Source: Bacteroidota bacterium (GTDB lineage: Bacteria; Bacteroidota; Bacteroidia; UKL13-3). Taken from it: a stretch of 41,031 nucleotides of DNA. The stretch is from contig CANLPK010000016.1 of NCBI GenBank assembly GCA_947492885.1, positions 1 to 41,031 of the forward strand, in the 5' to 3' direction. The notes under the pieces are model-generated. The model saw only the letters and a program-made list of their open reading frames with translations, was not told the DNA's origin and ran no database searches. The position numbers and the translations under genes were made by a program. Each line of letters starts with the position of its first letter. Positions within the stretch are counted from its first letter, which is position 1. Below are positions 28,601-35,796 of the stretch, one piece after another.

Positions 28601-29353
28601 TGCAAAACGACGGTCTTTAACAATAACATCATCATCACTAAATTCTTTTATAGTAGGAGTAGAGAGTTTCTCACCTGTATTGATGCAAAGTAAGATATCG
28701 TGGGCTACATTGTCTTCACGTTCTACATAATGCGAATCGTTACTTGCTATATAGGGGCGTTTATACTTCTCTGCAAATCGCAATAATACCTCGTTTACTT
28801 TGTGTTGTTCTGGAATATCATGTCGCTGCAACTCGATATAATAATCATCTCCAAACAAATCAAGCCACCATTCAAACTCTTTCTCTGCCGCAGCTTCATC
28901 TTTTTTTAAGATATACTGTGGTACCATCGCTCCTAAACAACATGTTGTTGCAATTAAATCAGAACTATAGCGTTGTATAAGTTTCTTATCAATTCGTGGA
29001 TACTTTCCATATTGACCTTCAGTGTAACCTAGCGAACATAATTTTATTAAGTTTTTATACCCCTGTTCGTTCTTCGCTAATAACAATTGATGATATCTTT
29101 TATCCTTATCATCCTTGCTGAATTGCTTTCGGGTCATGTCCTCTACCACATAGAACTCGCATCCAATAATGGGTTTAATGCCTTGCTTATGAGCCTCTGC
29201 AACAAATTGAAAAACCCCAAACATATTACCATGATCCGTAATTGCACATGCAGGCATCTGATCAGCCTTCGCTTTGGCAAGCATCTTCTTAATATCTGCA
29301 GCACCATCAAGTAAGCTGAATTGAGTATGACAATGTAAATGAGAAAACAACAT
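25697..29353 (-). CDS. dnaE: DNA polymerase III alpha subunit DnaE
   Basis: This is the replicative C-family DNA polymerase, 1218 residues. The N-terminal PHP domain shows HLHCHTQFSLLDG (5-17), ITDHGNMFG (38-46) and later SNDSHYV. The palm holds GPGRGSAAGS (370-379) and catalytic PDIDTDF (411-417, Asp412 and Asp414). The third acidic residue lies further on. Fingers, a helix-hairpin-helix region and an OB-fold (FIIAGIVTATEDRMTKTTNKPW near 1007-1028) follow. The length is close to the E. coli enzyme, so it is DnaE1-like and not the shorter DnaE2. Downstream on the same strand lies the mraZ promoter, separated by 330 bp, so the two are independent units. Confidence 0.97.
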   Translation of the reverse strand: MLFSHLHCHTQFSLLDGAADIKKMLAKAKADQMPACAITDHGNMFGVFQFVAEAHKQGIKPIIGCEFYVVEDMTRKQFSKDDKDKRYHQLLLAKNEQGYKNLIKLCSLGYTEGQYGKYPRIDKKLIQRYSSDLIATTCCLGAMVPQYILKKDEAAAEKEFEWWLDLFGDDYYIELQRHDIPEQHKVNEVLLRFAEKYKRPYIASNDSHYVEREDNVAHDILLCINTGEKLSTPTIKEFSDDDVIVKDRRFAFYNDQFFFKKTEEMSVLFHDLPAAIDNTNLIVDKIQDLDLKRQVALPNFIIPKEFLTQDQFLRHLTFEGAKKRYKEITQEVEDRLNFELQTIETMGFAGYFLIVQDFINHGKDIGVFVGPGRGSAAGSAVAYCVGITNIDPLKYDLLFERFLNPDRKSLPDIDTDFDDEGRQRVIDYVVEKYGKNQVAQIVTYGSMAAKMSIKDVARVMELPIGDSNALAKLVPDKPGTNLNAIMKKPLDELKELAAEDMENVKKLREILKADSSIEANVLRQALVLEGSVRGTGVHAAGIIIAPSDLTDLIPIATAKDSQLYITQYGGNVIEEAGVIKMDFLGLRTLSILKTALLLIENNHGVNIVLDNIPLDDLKTLQLYQRGDTIGTFQFESAGMQKHLRVLKPDRFEDLIAMNALYRPGPMQYIPNYISRKHGIEKVSYDLPDMEEHLKETYGITVYQEQVMLLSRKLADFTKGEADFLRKAMGKKDLKTLDKMKGQFITQATAKGHPSKALEKIWTDWEAFASYAFNKSHSTAYSVVAFQTAYLKAHYPSEYMSAVLTHNKDHIEKVAFFMEECKRMNIQVLGPDINESNLLFTVNKNGQIRFGLGGVKSVGETPSHAIIDERKSNGIYTSIFDLTSRVNLKSINKRVLEPLVMSGAFDSIPNTHRRQYFYPENSEREPNTIEKALRYGANKQESANSNQASLFGGASDAPSLAEPVLPKCDPWLRLDELKKEREVVGMYISGHPLDDFKFEIKHFTKGNITAVKSSMEAKRDGEFIIAGIVTATEDRMTKTTNKPWMKAIIEDYDNVLEIALFNKDFDSFANRFKPNNFLLIKGRIGARWGSETEKEFKISSVEHLGDIRDKMMKQFLLQVSALQVSPPLIDGIENILKANPGASNFKLIMSHPQDNIMVELLSKKYRINVTSAVLEEFENLGLEKYRVNDMPLMSFAQETIVKVIEEGPDEITEEIALAD

Positions 29354-29407
29354 AAGTGGGGTAAATTTACGAAGGATTAAATGGGGCTCGTTTTTTTGTT
29401 GAAAATT

Positions 29408-29444
29408 GATACTATTTGTTTACAAATCAGTCAAATTTAGTATC
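29408..29444. repeat. Imperfect inverted repeat upstream of dnaE
   Basis: GATACTATTTG (29408-29418) faces CAAATTTAGTATC (29432-29444). The arms match except for two extra bases in the right arm, and the gap is 13 bp. The right arm includes the presumed dnaE -7 element. This could be an operator or part of an RNA structure in the leader. Confidence 0.5.
29432..29439 (-). promoter_or_regulatory. Putative -7 element of dnaE
   Basis: The minus strand reads TAAATTTG at 29439-29432, a perfect TAnnTTTG match. Transcription would start near 29425, giving a leader of about 70 bases. No -33 TTG is seen at 17-21 bp. Confidence 0.45.
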
Positions 29445-29718
29445 GACCCAACATTAAAGGGTGTCGCATATAAAGAACAAGTATGGTTGCCCCCTGATTT
29501 TAGATTTTAGGAATCCCAAAAATCGAATTCCATATCACTTATTGGTCTTCTAAATTCGAACATTAAATAATTTAAATCAATAGGTTAGGGATGAGCTCAC
29601 TAAAAATTGAGGATTTAGTATTGTATGTTTTTTAATGCGATAATGCCCCCAAAAAAATAAAAAATAGTTTTTTTTTATTTAATAACTACCTCTTAGCTTG
29701 CAGATGAGAACAAGATAT

Positions 29719-29739
29719 AAGGGCATACCTGCTGCCCTT
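29719..29739. repeat. Short hairpin upstream of the small membrane-protein gene
   Basis: AAGGGCA (29719-29725) pairs with TGCCCTT (29733-29739) around a 7-base loop. It has no T-run after it and overlaps the possible -33 TTTG. It may be an operator or a structured RNA element; I cannot decide. Confidence 0.4.
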
Positions 29740-29767
29740 TGCGGAACGTAAAACTATTTTAATTTTT
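29738..29767 (+). promoter_or_regulatory. Possible promoter of the small membrane-protein gene
   Basis: TTTG (29738-29741) is followed after 18 bp by TAATTTTT (29760-29767), which differs from TAnnTTTG only at the last base. Spacing is right and the start would fall a few bases before ATG 29781. Confidence 0.35.
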
Positions 29768-29780
29768 AAAGATTCCAACT

Positions 29781-29960
29781 ATGAAGCAATTCTTTACTAA
29801 CCCCAATTCTTTATTTTTAAAAACACTTAAACGAATTAATCATTATCGAAGTAATCTTATCGCAATGATGCTTCTACTCTTATTACTCTATTTGAGTTAT
29901 CAAAAGAAACATGATCATGTTCCGGATAAAAGCCTTACCAACGTTGACTGGTTGTTATAA
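29781..29960 (+). CDS. Small predicted membrane protein, 59 residues
   Basis: ATG 29781 opens a 59-codon frame ending TAA at 29958-29960. The product has a basic N-terminal third (KTLKRINHYRSN), one hydrophobic helix at about residues 25-38 (NLIAMMLLLLLLYLSY minus the last residues) and a polar tail ending VDWLL. The positive-inside rule puts the N-terminus in the cytoplasm. It is followed 16 bp later by a strong terminator, and a plausible promoter lies before it, which supports a real gene. I do not recognise the family. It is flanked by dnaE (divergent) and alanine dehydrogenase (convergent) and shows no functional link to either. Confidence 0.5.
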   Translation: MKQFFTNPNSLFLKTLKRINHYRSNLIAMMLLLLLLYLSYQKKHDHVPDKSLTNVDWLL

Positions 29961-29976
29961 TAAAATCATATACCAT

Positions 29977-30010
29977 AAAAAAAGAGGAGAAATAGTTCTC
30001 CTCTTTTTTT
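29977..30010. terminator. Strong bidirectional terminator
   Basis: GAGGAGAA (29984-29991) pairs with TTCTCCTC (29996-30003) around a 4-base loop ATAG. Seven As precede and seven Ts follow, extending the perfect complementarity to 15 bp. It serves both the small rightward gene and the leftward alanine dehydrogenase gene. Confidence 0.9.
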
Positions 30011-30031
30011 ATTAGAAATTTTGATGAAATA

Positions 30032-31147
30032 TTATTTCAAGAAATCATCAGCATTGCTTAATGGCATATTAAACGCATCTGAAACTCCTTTGTAAACAAT
30101 TTTATCGCCAATTGTATTTAACCCTTTTTTCAATTCTTCATTCTCCGAGCAGGCTTTTTTCCATCCTTTATTAGCTAACTGAATTGCATACGGTAATGTT
30201 GCATTTGTTAGTGCCAAGGTAGAAGTATAAGGTACTGCACCAGGCATGTTAGCTACGCAATAATGGATAATACCATCAATTTCATAAGTTGGATTCTCAT
30301 GTGTAGTTGGCTTGCAAGTTTCAATACATCCTCCTTGATCTACTGCAACGTCAACTAATACAGTTCCGGCTTTCATTAATTTTAGCATATCACGTGTAAT
30401 CAAGTGAGGTGCTTTTGCTCCTGGAATTAATACGCCTCCAACAACTAAATCAGCATCCTTTATTTCCGCAACAATATTGTAATGATTACTCATCACAGTT
30501 TGTACGTTCTTTGGCATGATATCATCCAATTCACGTAGGCGTTTCAATGAAATATCCATTATCACAACCTCAGCACCCATTCCTGACGCAATCTTCGCGG
30601 CTTGTGTTCCTACAATTCCACCTCCTAAAATAACCACCTTAGCAGGTTTTACCCCCGGTACGCCTCCTAATAAAATACCTCTTCCACCCATTGGTTTCTC
30701 TAAGTATTTCGCTCCTTCTTGTATACTCATTCTTCCTGCAACTTCACTCATTGGGATAAGTAAAGGTAAGCTTCTGTCGGTTTTTTCTACCGTTTCATAA
30801 GCAATACAAATTCCTTTTCGAGTTAACATCGCATCCAATAATGGCTTGTAAGATGCATAATGGAAATATGTAAATACTAGTTGATTTTCCTTAATCAAAG
30901 GATACTCTTTTTCTATCGGCTCCTTTACTTTAACAATCATTTCAGCAATAGCATACACTTCTTCAATAGTAGGAAGTATTGTTGCTCCTGCTTTAGTATA
31001 ATCTTCGTCCTCAAAACCGCTGCCAACTCCCGCGCTAGTTTGAACATAAACAGTATGTCCGTTCTTTTTAAATTCAGCAACTCCGGCAGGGGTAATTGCC
31101 ACACGGTTTTCGTTATTTTTAATTTCTTTTGGTAAGCCAATAATCAT
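30032..31147 (-). CDS. ald: Alanine dehydrogenase
   Basis: Ald interconverts L-alanine and pyruvate plus ammonium with NAD+ in the cytoplasm. The 371-residue protein shows the N-terminal signature GLPKEIKNNENRVAITPAGV (Arg15 for substrate), a KVKEP segment near 73-77, catalytic His96 in FTYFHYA, the NAD loop VVILGGGIVGTQAA near 170-183 and the C-terminal NMPGAVPYTSTLALTNATLP. All are intact and the length matches the family. It has its own promoter at 31175-31182 and terminator at 29977-30010, so it is probably a single-gene unit. It could feed alanine to cell-wall synthesis or serve catabolism; the context does not say. Confidence 0.96.
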   Translation of the reverse strand: MIIGLPKEIKNNENRVAITPAGVAEFKKNGHTVYVQTSAGVGSGFEDEDYTKAGATILPTIEEVYAIAEMIVKVKEPIEKEYPLIKENQLVFTYFHYASYKPLLDAMLTRKGICIAYETVEKTDRSLPLLIPMSEVAGRMSIQEGAKYLEKPMGGRGILLGGVPGVKPAKVVILGGGIVGTQAAKIASGMGAEVVIMDISLKRLRELDDIMPKNVQTVMSNHYNIVAEIKDADLVVGGVLIPGAKAPHLITRDMLKLMKAGTVLVDVAVDQGGCIETCKPTTHENPTYEIDGIIHYCVANMPGAVPYTSTLALTNATLPYAIQLANKGWKKACSENEELKKGLNTIGDKIVYKGVSDAFNMPLSNADDFLK

Positions 31148-31174
31148 GACGTAGGGTATTTAAAATTTAGGGCG

Positions 31175-31182
31175 CAAAAGTA
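31175..31182 (-). promoter_or_regulatory. -7 element of ald
   Basis: The minus strand reads TACTTTTG at 31182-31175, followed by CGCCC, a perfect TAnnTTTG match 28 bp before the ATG. No obvious -33 TTG is seen in the end of the upstream gene. Confidence 0.5.
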
Positions 31183-31190
31183 AGAAAATC

Positions 31191-32294
31191 TTATGAGAAG
31201 AATTTTTTTATTGTATCACATACAAAATCAACCTCAGCTTCCTTTAATCCAGGATATAATGGTAAACTCAAACAGGTTTTGGCAATAATTTCCGCAAGAG
31301 GGAAATCGCCAGCTTTAAAGTTTAATGATTGATAGGCTTTCTGCAAGTGCGGAGGTACAGGATAATGAATTAAAGTGCCAATTTCATGGGTGCGTAAATA
31401 CTCCTGTAAATTATCCCTCCTCGCCGTTCTAATCATATAAACATGATAAACATGGGTAGCATATTGGGCTACTGTAGGCAATATCAAATCGCCAACCCCT
31501 CTTAATTGCTCCTGATATCGTTTTGCCAATGCAACTCGCTCCATATTCCAGCGATTCACCATAGGAAGCTTTATACTTAAAAATGCTGCCTGTATTTCGT
31601 CCAAGCGGCTATTCACTCCTTGAACCTCATTGAAATACTTCCGCTCAGATCCATAATTTCTTAAAACACCTACTTGATGCATCAATGCTTCGTCATTACT
31701 TGTCAAAGCACCTCCATCACCTAATGCGCCTATGTTTTTTCCGGGATAGAAGCTCGTGGCATTGATTTTTCCAAAGCTACCCGTTACCTCTTGCTTATAC
31801 ATTGCACCCTGCGATTGGGCATTATCTTCTATAACCGCCAAATTAAAGCGGTTGGCAATATTCATGATCGCCTCCATTTCACAACATTGGCCATATAAAT
31901 GAACCGGTATAATAGCCTTGGTACGAGTATTGATTTTCGCTTCTATCAAATCAGGATTGATATTATAAGTCCCAATCCTGGGCTCAACAGGGATGGGTTG
32001 TGCGCCCACATAACTCACTGCAAGCCAAGTAGCGATATAAGTATTGCTTGGAACAATAACCTCATCTCCAGGGCCGATATTCAATGATTTTAATGCAAGG
32101 ATTATCGCATCCAATCCATTGGCAACACCTTTACAGTACCTAACCTTACTGAATTCGGCATATTCTTTTTCAAATTGCTCAACCTTGGATCCTAAAATAT
32201 ACCAACTGCTATTAATAACTGAAGCAGCCGCATTTAGTAACTCGTTCTTTAAGGGCAAATTTTGATGGTTAAGGTCTAGATATGGAACCTTCAT
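31191..32294 (-). CDS. DegT/DnrJ/EryC1-family sugar aminotransferase (FdtB-like)
   Basis: A 367-residue PLP-dependent aminotransferase acting on nucleotide-linked keto sugars. The start MKVPYLDLNHQN is typical. VANGLDAIILAL (57-68) binds the phosphate of PLP, IEDNAQSQGA (155-164) carries Asp157, and Lys186 in SFYPGKNIGALGDGGAL is the Schiff-base lysine. RNYGS and GVNSRLDEIQAA follow. The pattern resembles FdtB/QdtB, which place an amino group on dTDP-3-keto-6-deoxyhexoses, though WecE-like activity is possible. It stands apart from other sugar genes. The nearest partner in this window for a dTDP sugar is rfbA 30 kb away. It is 33 bp after the histidine kinase gene on the same strand and could be co-transcribed with it. 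Confidence 0.9.
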   Translation of the reverse strand: MKVPYLDLNHQNLPLKNELLNAAASVINSSWYILGSKVEQFEKEYAEFSKVRYCKGVANGLDAIILALKSLNIGPGDEVIVPSNTYIATWLAVSYVGAQPIPVEPRIGTYNINPDLIEAKINTRTKAIIPVHLYGQCCEMEAIMNIANRFNLAVIEDNAQSQGAMYKQEVTGSFGKINATSFYPGKNIGALGDGGALTSNDEALMHQVGVLRNYGSERKYFNEVQGVNSRLDEIQAAFLSIKLPMVNRWNMERVALAKRYQEQLRGVGDLILPTVAQYATHVYHVYMIRTARRDNLQEYLRTHEIGTLIHYPVPPHLQKAYQSLNFKAGDFPLAEIIAKTCLSLPLYPGLKEAEVDFVCDTIKKFFS

Positions 32295-32309
32295 ACGTGT
32301 AATAAAATA

Positions 32310-32324
32310 ACGCTATCTAAGCGT
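32310..32324 (-). terminator. Weak hairpin after the histidine kinase gene
   Basis: On the minus strand ACGCT, a 5-base loop and AGCGT are followed by TATTTTATT, just after the kinase stop codon. The 5-bp stem is short, and no promoter for the next gene fits in the remaining space, so read-through is likely. Confidence 0.3.
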
Positions 32325-32327
32325 GGT

Positions 32328-33875
32328 TTAGGAACGTTTCAATTGAAGTTCGAGTTGAGGAATTGCCTTATTAAGCGCCGTTTGAATACGATAAAAGGCA
32401 TCTGTTATCTTTTCCAGGTCTCTCGAATTCTTACATTGATATTGAATTTCTAACACCGCTTCCGATGCCAGATGCATTCCCATTAAAGAATAAGATGGTT
32501 TTAGCTTATGAATTATCTTATAAAGTTCTTCTAAATTCTTTTCATCCAATTTTACCTTGCCAATCTGCATTTCCATTGGGGTTTCCTTCAAGAAAACCTC
32601 AATTACTTCACTCACAAATTCTAAATTACCTCTCGATAATTCATGCAAGTAGGACAAATCAATGCTGTCGTTTTTAAACTCTTTGAAATTCTGTGCCGCC
32701 TCCGATTTTGAATAAATATTTGTTTTAGAAGGTACCAATGCTGCAATCTTCTTCATCAACTCATCAGTATTCATTGGCTTCGATATATAATCGTTCATGC
32801 CGGTAGCCAAACATTTCTCGGACTCCCCTCTAAAAGCATGGGCAGTATAGGCAATGATTGGGATTTTATTCAATGGTGCCGACATGGCTTGCCTGATAAA
32901 CTGAGTGGTAGCATACCCATCCATCACCGGCATCTGAAGGTCCATTAATATTAAATCATAACTTGATTGATTCAGCATCTCAACAGCAATTTTTCCATTA
33001 TCAGCTACATCAACATTAATTCCATGTAATTGTAAAATCTTCTGTGTTACAATTTGATTGAGTCGATTATCTTCAACCAATAATAATTGCAAATGATTGA
33101 AAAATATTTCTTCTACCTTATTAGGCTTTAAAGGCGCCTTGCTTAAATCTTTTTTGAGTTGTAATTGTATTGTGAATGTACTTCCTTTTCCCTCTGTACT
33201 CTGAGCACTTATTGACCCATTCATCAATTCGGCAAGCTGCTGGGAAATCTGCAACCCCAAAGCAGGTACCATCAACGACTCGGTATAATCATTGGTTTGT
33301 GGGCGATGCTTCTCAAATATTTTTGCAAGTGCCTCTTTCGACATCCCAATTCCAGTATCTTGAATTTTAATTTCAATAGTAACCGATTGGAGTTTATCCT
33401 CTAATAGATTTATTCGAATTTCAATATTCCCACTATAAGTGAATTTTACTGCGTTATTTACAATATTGTTAATCAGAATTTGACATATACCCTTATCCCC
33501 TCTAATTTTGAGCGGAATCTCCTTGTCAATAAAATAATTAACCTTTAACCCTTTCTCCGCTATGGTTGGCTTATGCAGTTGGATGATTTTGGAAATAATA
33601 TCCTCAATAGAAAAGATATCTTCCTTCAATTTCATAGTATTGTTTTCCAGTTGCATGAATTCAAGCAAACTGCTAACAAGTTCTGATAAAGTATTAATGG
33701 CGGAGTTAATATGCGAAACATACTCGCGCTGTTGTTCGTCCAACCCAGAAGATTGAAGAATTTCCGATAATCCGCTAATTGAATAAAGCGGAGTTCGAAT
33801 TTGATGACTCAGATTAATTAAGAATTTTTCTTTGTCGGATAATACAATATTGGTTATTTTCTTATTTCTACCCAT
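32328..33875 (-). CDS. Soluble hybrid histidine kinase (HisKA-HATPase-REC-HPt)
   Basis: A 515-residue multidomain signalling protein. HisKA begins almost at once, with the phospho-accepting His24 in LSHQIRTPL. The HATPase_c domain has the N box NNIVNNAVKFTYSG (135-148), the G1 box DTGIGM (173-178) and the G2-like ALGLQISQQLAELM (205-218). A receiver domain (about 262-380) has LLLVEDN (264-270), phospho-acceptor Asp312 in LMDLQMPVMDG and KP at 366-367. A C-terminal HPt module carries His456 in IIHKLKPSYSLMGM. There is no membrane segment, PAS or GAF domain, so sensing must come from a partner protein or the short N-terminus. No separate output regulator is nearby. Confidence 0.93.
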   Translation of the reverse strand: MGRNKKITNIVLSDKEKFLINLSHQIRTPLYSISGLSEILQSSGLDEQQREYVSHINSAINTLSELVSSLLEFMQLENNTMKLKEDIFSIEDIISKIIQLHKPTIAEKGLKVNYFIDKEIPLKIRGDKGICQILINNIVNNAVKFTYSGNIEIRINLLEDKLQSVTIEIKIQDTGIGMSKEALAKIFEKHRPQTNDYTESLMVPALGLQISQQLAELMNGSISAQSTEGKGSTFTIQLQLKKDLSKAPLKPNKVEEIFFNHLQLLLVEDNRLNQIVTQKILQLHGINVDVADNGKIAVEMLNQSSYDLILMDLQMPVMDGYATTQFIRQAMSAPLNKIPIIAYTAHAFRGESEKCLATGMNDYISKPMNTDELMKKIAALVPSKTNIYSKSEAAQNFKEFKNDSIDLSYLHELSRGNLEFVSEVIEVFLKETPMEMQIGKVKLDEKNLEELYKIIHKLKPSYSLMGMHLASEAVLEIQYQCKNSRDLEKITDAFYRIQTALNKAIPQLELQLKRS

Positions 33876-33898
33876 AAAAGAAATTAATGTAAGTGCGC

Positions 33899-33906
33899 CA
33901 AATATA
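33899..33906 (-). promoter_or_regulatory. -7 element of the histidine kinase gene
   Basis: The minus strand reads TATATTTG at 33906-33899, followed by GCGC. It is a perfect match and lies 24 bp before the ATG, placing the start of transcription near 33892. Confidence 0.55.
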
Positions 33907-34062
33907 TCACATTTATTGATATTTTGGTTGATGGTAAAAGTATGAAAAATAAATTGCTGCGAATTGAAAAGAAATTAACGCATCGTTTATACCTAAAATG
34001 AGGTCCAAATTAAAATCTATTTAACTAGTCGAATACCTAGATTGTAATTGGTAGCACTTCTC

Positions 34063-34087
34063 CTTTTCAACTCGCGATGGTGAAAAG
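34063..34087. terminator. Possible hairpin at the end of the FKBP operon
   Basis: CTTTTCA (34063-34069) pairs with TGAAAAG (34081-34087) around an 11-base loop, 18 bp past the last FKBP stop codon. The leftward transcript has no T-run after it, so termination here is uncertain. Confidence 0.3.
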
Positions 34088-34104
34088 TTATAGTGTCTGA
34101 TGTT

Positions 34105-34935
34105 CTATTTTACCAGCACCAATTCACAATCGAAGGTTAGTGTGGAACCAGCAGGTATTAACCCGCCTCCAACTTCTTGGTCGCCATAGGCAAGGCTCGC
34201 TGGAATGATAAAACGATATTTAGCGCCTTGACGCATTAACAAAATACCCTCATCCCAACCTTTTATTACCATTCCAACACCTACCTTAAATTCAATGGGC
34301 TCCTCGCGAAGCACAGAAGAGTCAAATATTTTCCCATCATTAAGATAACCTGTATAGTGAACTTTTACATCTGCTCCTGAATAGGCTTGAATACCGGTCC
34401 CTTCCTTCACTATATAATATTTCAGACCCGATGCGGTGGTCTGTTCCGGTTGGTTTTGCCAATGGTATTCAGTGGTGAAAACAGGCTCCTTAATTTTTAC
34501 TAGCGTTACTTCAAAGTACAAGGTTGAATTTGCAGGAATTCCACCAATTGCCCTTTCTCCATACCCAAGTGAAGGTGGTATGATTAGCATTGCCGAATCG
34601 CCCACTCCCAACAAGGCAATTCCTTCATCCCAGCCTTTAATTACTTTACCCATCCCTAGTTGAAACTCAAAAGGTTCGCCACGTTTGAAACTATTGTCAA
34701 ATTCAGTTCCATCGGCAAGCTTGCCACGATAATGAACAGAAACTTTATCTCCATTCTTTGGTTTTTCACTTCCTCCAGTGTGTTTTAAAATTACATATCT
34801 TAATCCGCTCGGAGTTACAAGGGTATCTGGTCCGTTCATAACAGGTTTTTGGGGTTCTTTAATAGTTAGTTTTTTGTGGGTATTACACGACACCAAGGCA
34901 ACCAAAAGCAAAACAGAATAAAGTATATTACGCAT
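34105..34935 (-). CDS. FKBP-type prolyl isomerase with two canonical domains, lipoprotein
   Basis: A 276-residue envelope protein with a lipoprotein signal: the lipobox is LVSC with Cys at about residue 17. Two complete FKBP domains follow (about 45-150 and 165-275). Both have the core pattern: VHYRGKLADGTEFDNS then KVIKGWDEGIALL in the first, VHYTGYLNDGKIFDSS then MVIKGWDEGILLM in the second. Each ends with a PPSLGYG- or PASLAYG-like turn and a terminal strand. The conserved Trp of the active-site GWDEG is present in both, so both should isomerise Xaa-Pro bonds. It is the last gene of a four-gene FKBP operon, 5 bp after its neighbour. It is the only member with two intact domains. Confidence 0.9.
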   Translation of the reverse strand: MRNILYSVLLLVALVSCNTHKKLTIKEPQKPVMNGPDTLVTPSGLRYVILKHTGGSEKPKNGDKVSVHYRGKLADGTEFDNSFKRGEPFEFQLGMGKVIKGWDEGIALLGVGDSAMLIIPPSLGYGERAIGGIPANSTLYFEVTLVKIKEPVFTTEYHWQNQPEQTTASGLKYYIVKEGTGIQAYSGADVKVHYTGYLNDGKIFDSSVLREEPIEFKVGVGMVIKGWDEGILLMRQGAKYRFIIPASLAYGDQEVGGGLIPAGSTLTFDCELVLVK

Positions 34936-34940
34936 GGCGT

Positions 34941-35792
34941 TTATAAAATGTTTAAGAGTTCAATTTCAAATATTAATGGAGTCATTGGTGGAATCGAAGA
35001 GCCTCCTTTCTCACCATAGGCGAGTTGATACGGAATAATTACCATGAGTCGGTCGCGAATAGACATCAATTGCAGTGCCTCGTCCCAACCTTTAATTACA
35101 CTGCCTGTGCCCACAATAAATGAGTAAGGTTGATTCCTAGGAATGCTACTATCAAATTCACGGCCATCTAGAAAATAACCAGTATAATGAACCATAACTG
35201 TATCACCAACTTTTACCCTTCTTGCAGGGCCTTTTAATGCAAATTGATAATACAATCCACTCGGAGTTTCCTGCATCTGTAAATTATTCTCCGAAATGTA
35301 TTTCTTGATATCGGCCGCTTGAATCTCAGGGGCACGTTTGGCATCTTCCGCAATTCTTCGCTCATACTCAGCCTTCGTTACAATTGATACAAGCTTCAGA
35401 GTAATCCGAAATTTGCTTCCTTTGGTAATAAAGGATGGTAGTGAACTCCCCAACGATTTCTCGAAAAGGGAATCAGCAACCACTGAAACCTCAGCACTGT
35501 CGCCTTCACTCATCATTGTAAACATCTCATAACAGCATCCCTTATAGGTGGGCTTGGGCACAAATATCTGAAATGCTTCGCCCTGAAAATAACTACTCAT
35601 TACGATGGAATCCTTATCTGTTTTACCAACCAATTCCATGAAAACTAAATCCCCAATATTCGCGGTTTGCTTATTGATGCTTTGGCGCCAATAGAAATAT
35701 TTAACGCCATTCGGGCCTGTTAAATATTGAGCTTCAGCAGCAAAGGATATTAAAGAAAGAATTAAGAGTAAGAATATTTTCGAACGGATCAT
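34941..35792 (-). CDS. FKBP-type prolyl isomerase with degenerate N-terminal domain
   Basis: A 283-residue exported protein with a signal peptide (residues 1-21, ending AAEAQ) and no lipobox, so it is probably periplasmic. Residues about 45-150 resemble an FKBP fold but have lost the active-site motif: the GWDEG position reads KGCCYEMF. A charged helical linker (EYERRIAEDAKRAPEIQAA) leads to a canonical FKBP domain at about 175-283 with VHYTGYFLDGREFDSS, VIKGWDEALQLM and the IPYQLAYGEKG turn. The pair of vicinal Cys in the first domain is unusual. It is the third gene of the operon, with gaps of 4 and 5 bp to its neighbours. Confidence 0.88.
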   Translation of the reverse strand: MIRSKIFLLLILSLISFAAEAQYLTGPNGVKYFYWRQSINKQTANIGDLVFMELVGKTDKDSIVMSSYFQGEAFQIFVPKPTYKGCCYEMFTMMSEGDSAEVSVVADSLFEKSLGSSLPSFITKGSKFRITLKLVSIVTKAEYERRIAEDAKRAPEIQAADIKKYISENNLQMQETPSGLYYQFALKGPARRVKVGDTVMVHYTGYFLDGREFDSSIPRNQPYSFIVGTGSVIKGWDEALQLMSIRDRLMVIIPYQLAYGEKGGSSIPPMTPLIFEIELLNIL

Positions 35793-35796
35793 AATA

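Larger units (their letters stand above)
29354..29780. other. Divergent intergenic region between dnaE and the small membrane-protein gene
   Basis: This 427-bp AT-rich stretch has no supported ORF of its own. It contains an imperfect inverted repeat overlapping a dnaE -7 element (29408-29444) and an A-run/T-run segment AATAAAAAATAG followed by nine Ts near 29660-29685. A 7-bp hairpin lies at 29719-29739, and a possible promoter for the small gene at 29738-29767. It is long for such a compact genome and might hold a small RNA, but nothing more specific can be read. Confidence 0.4.
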
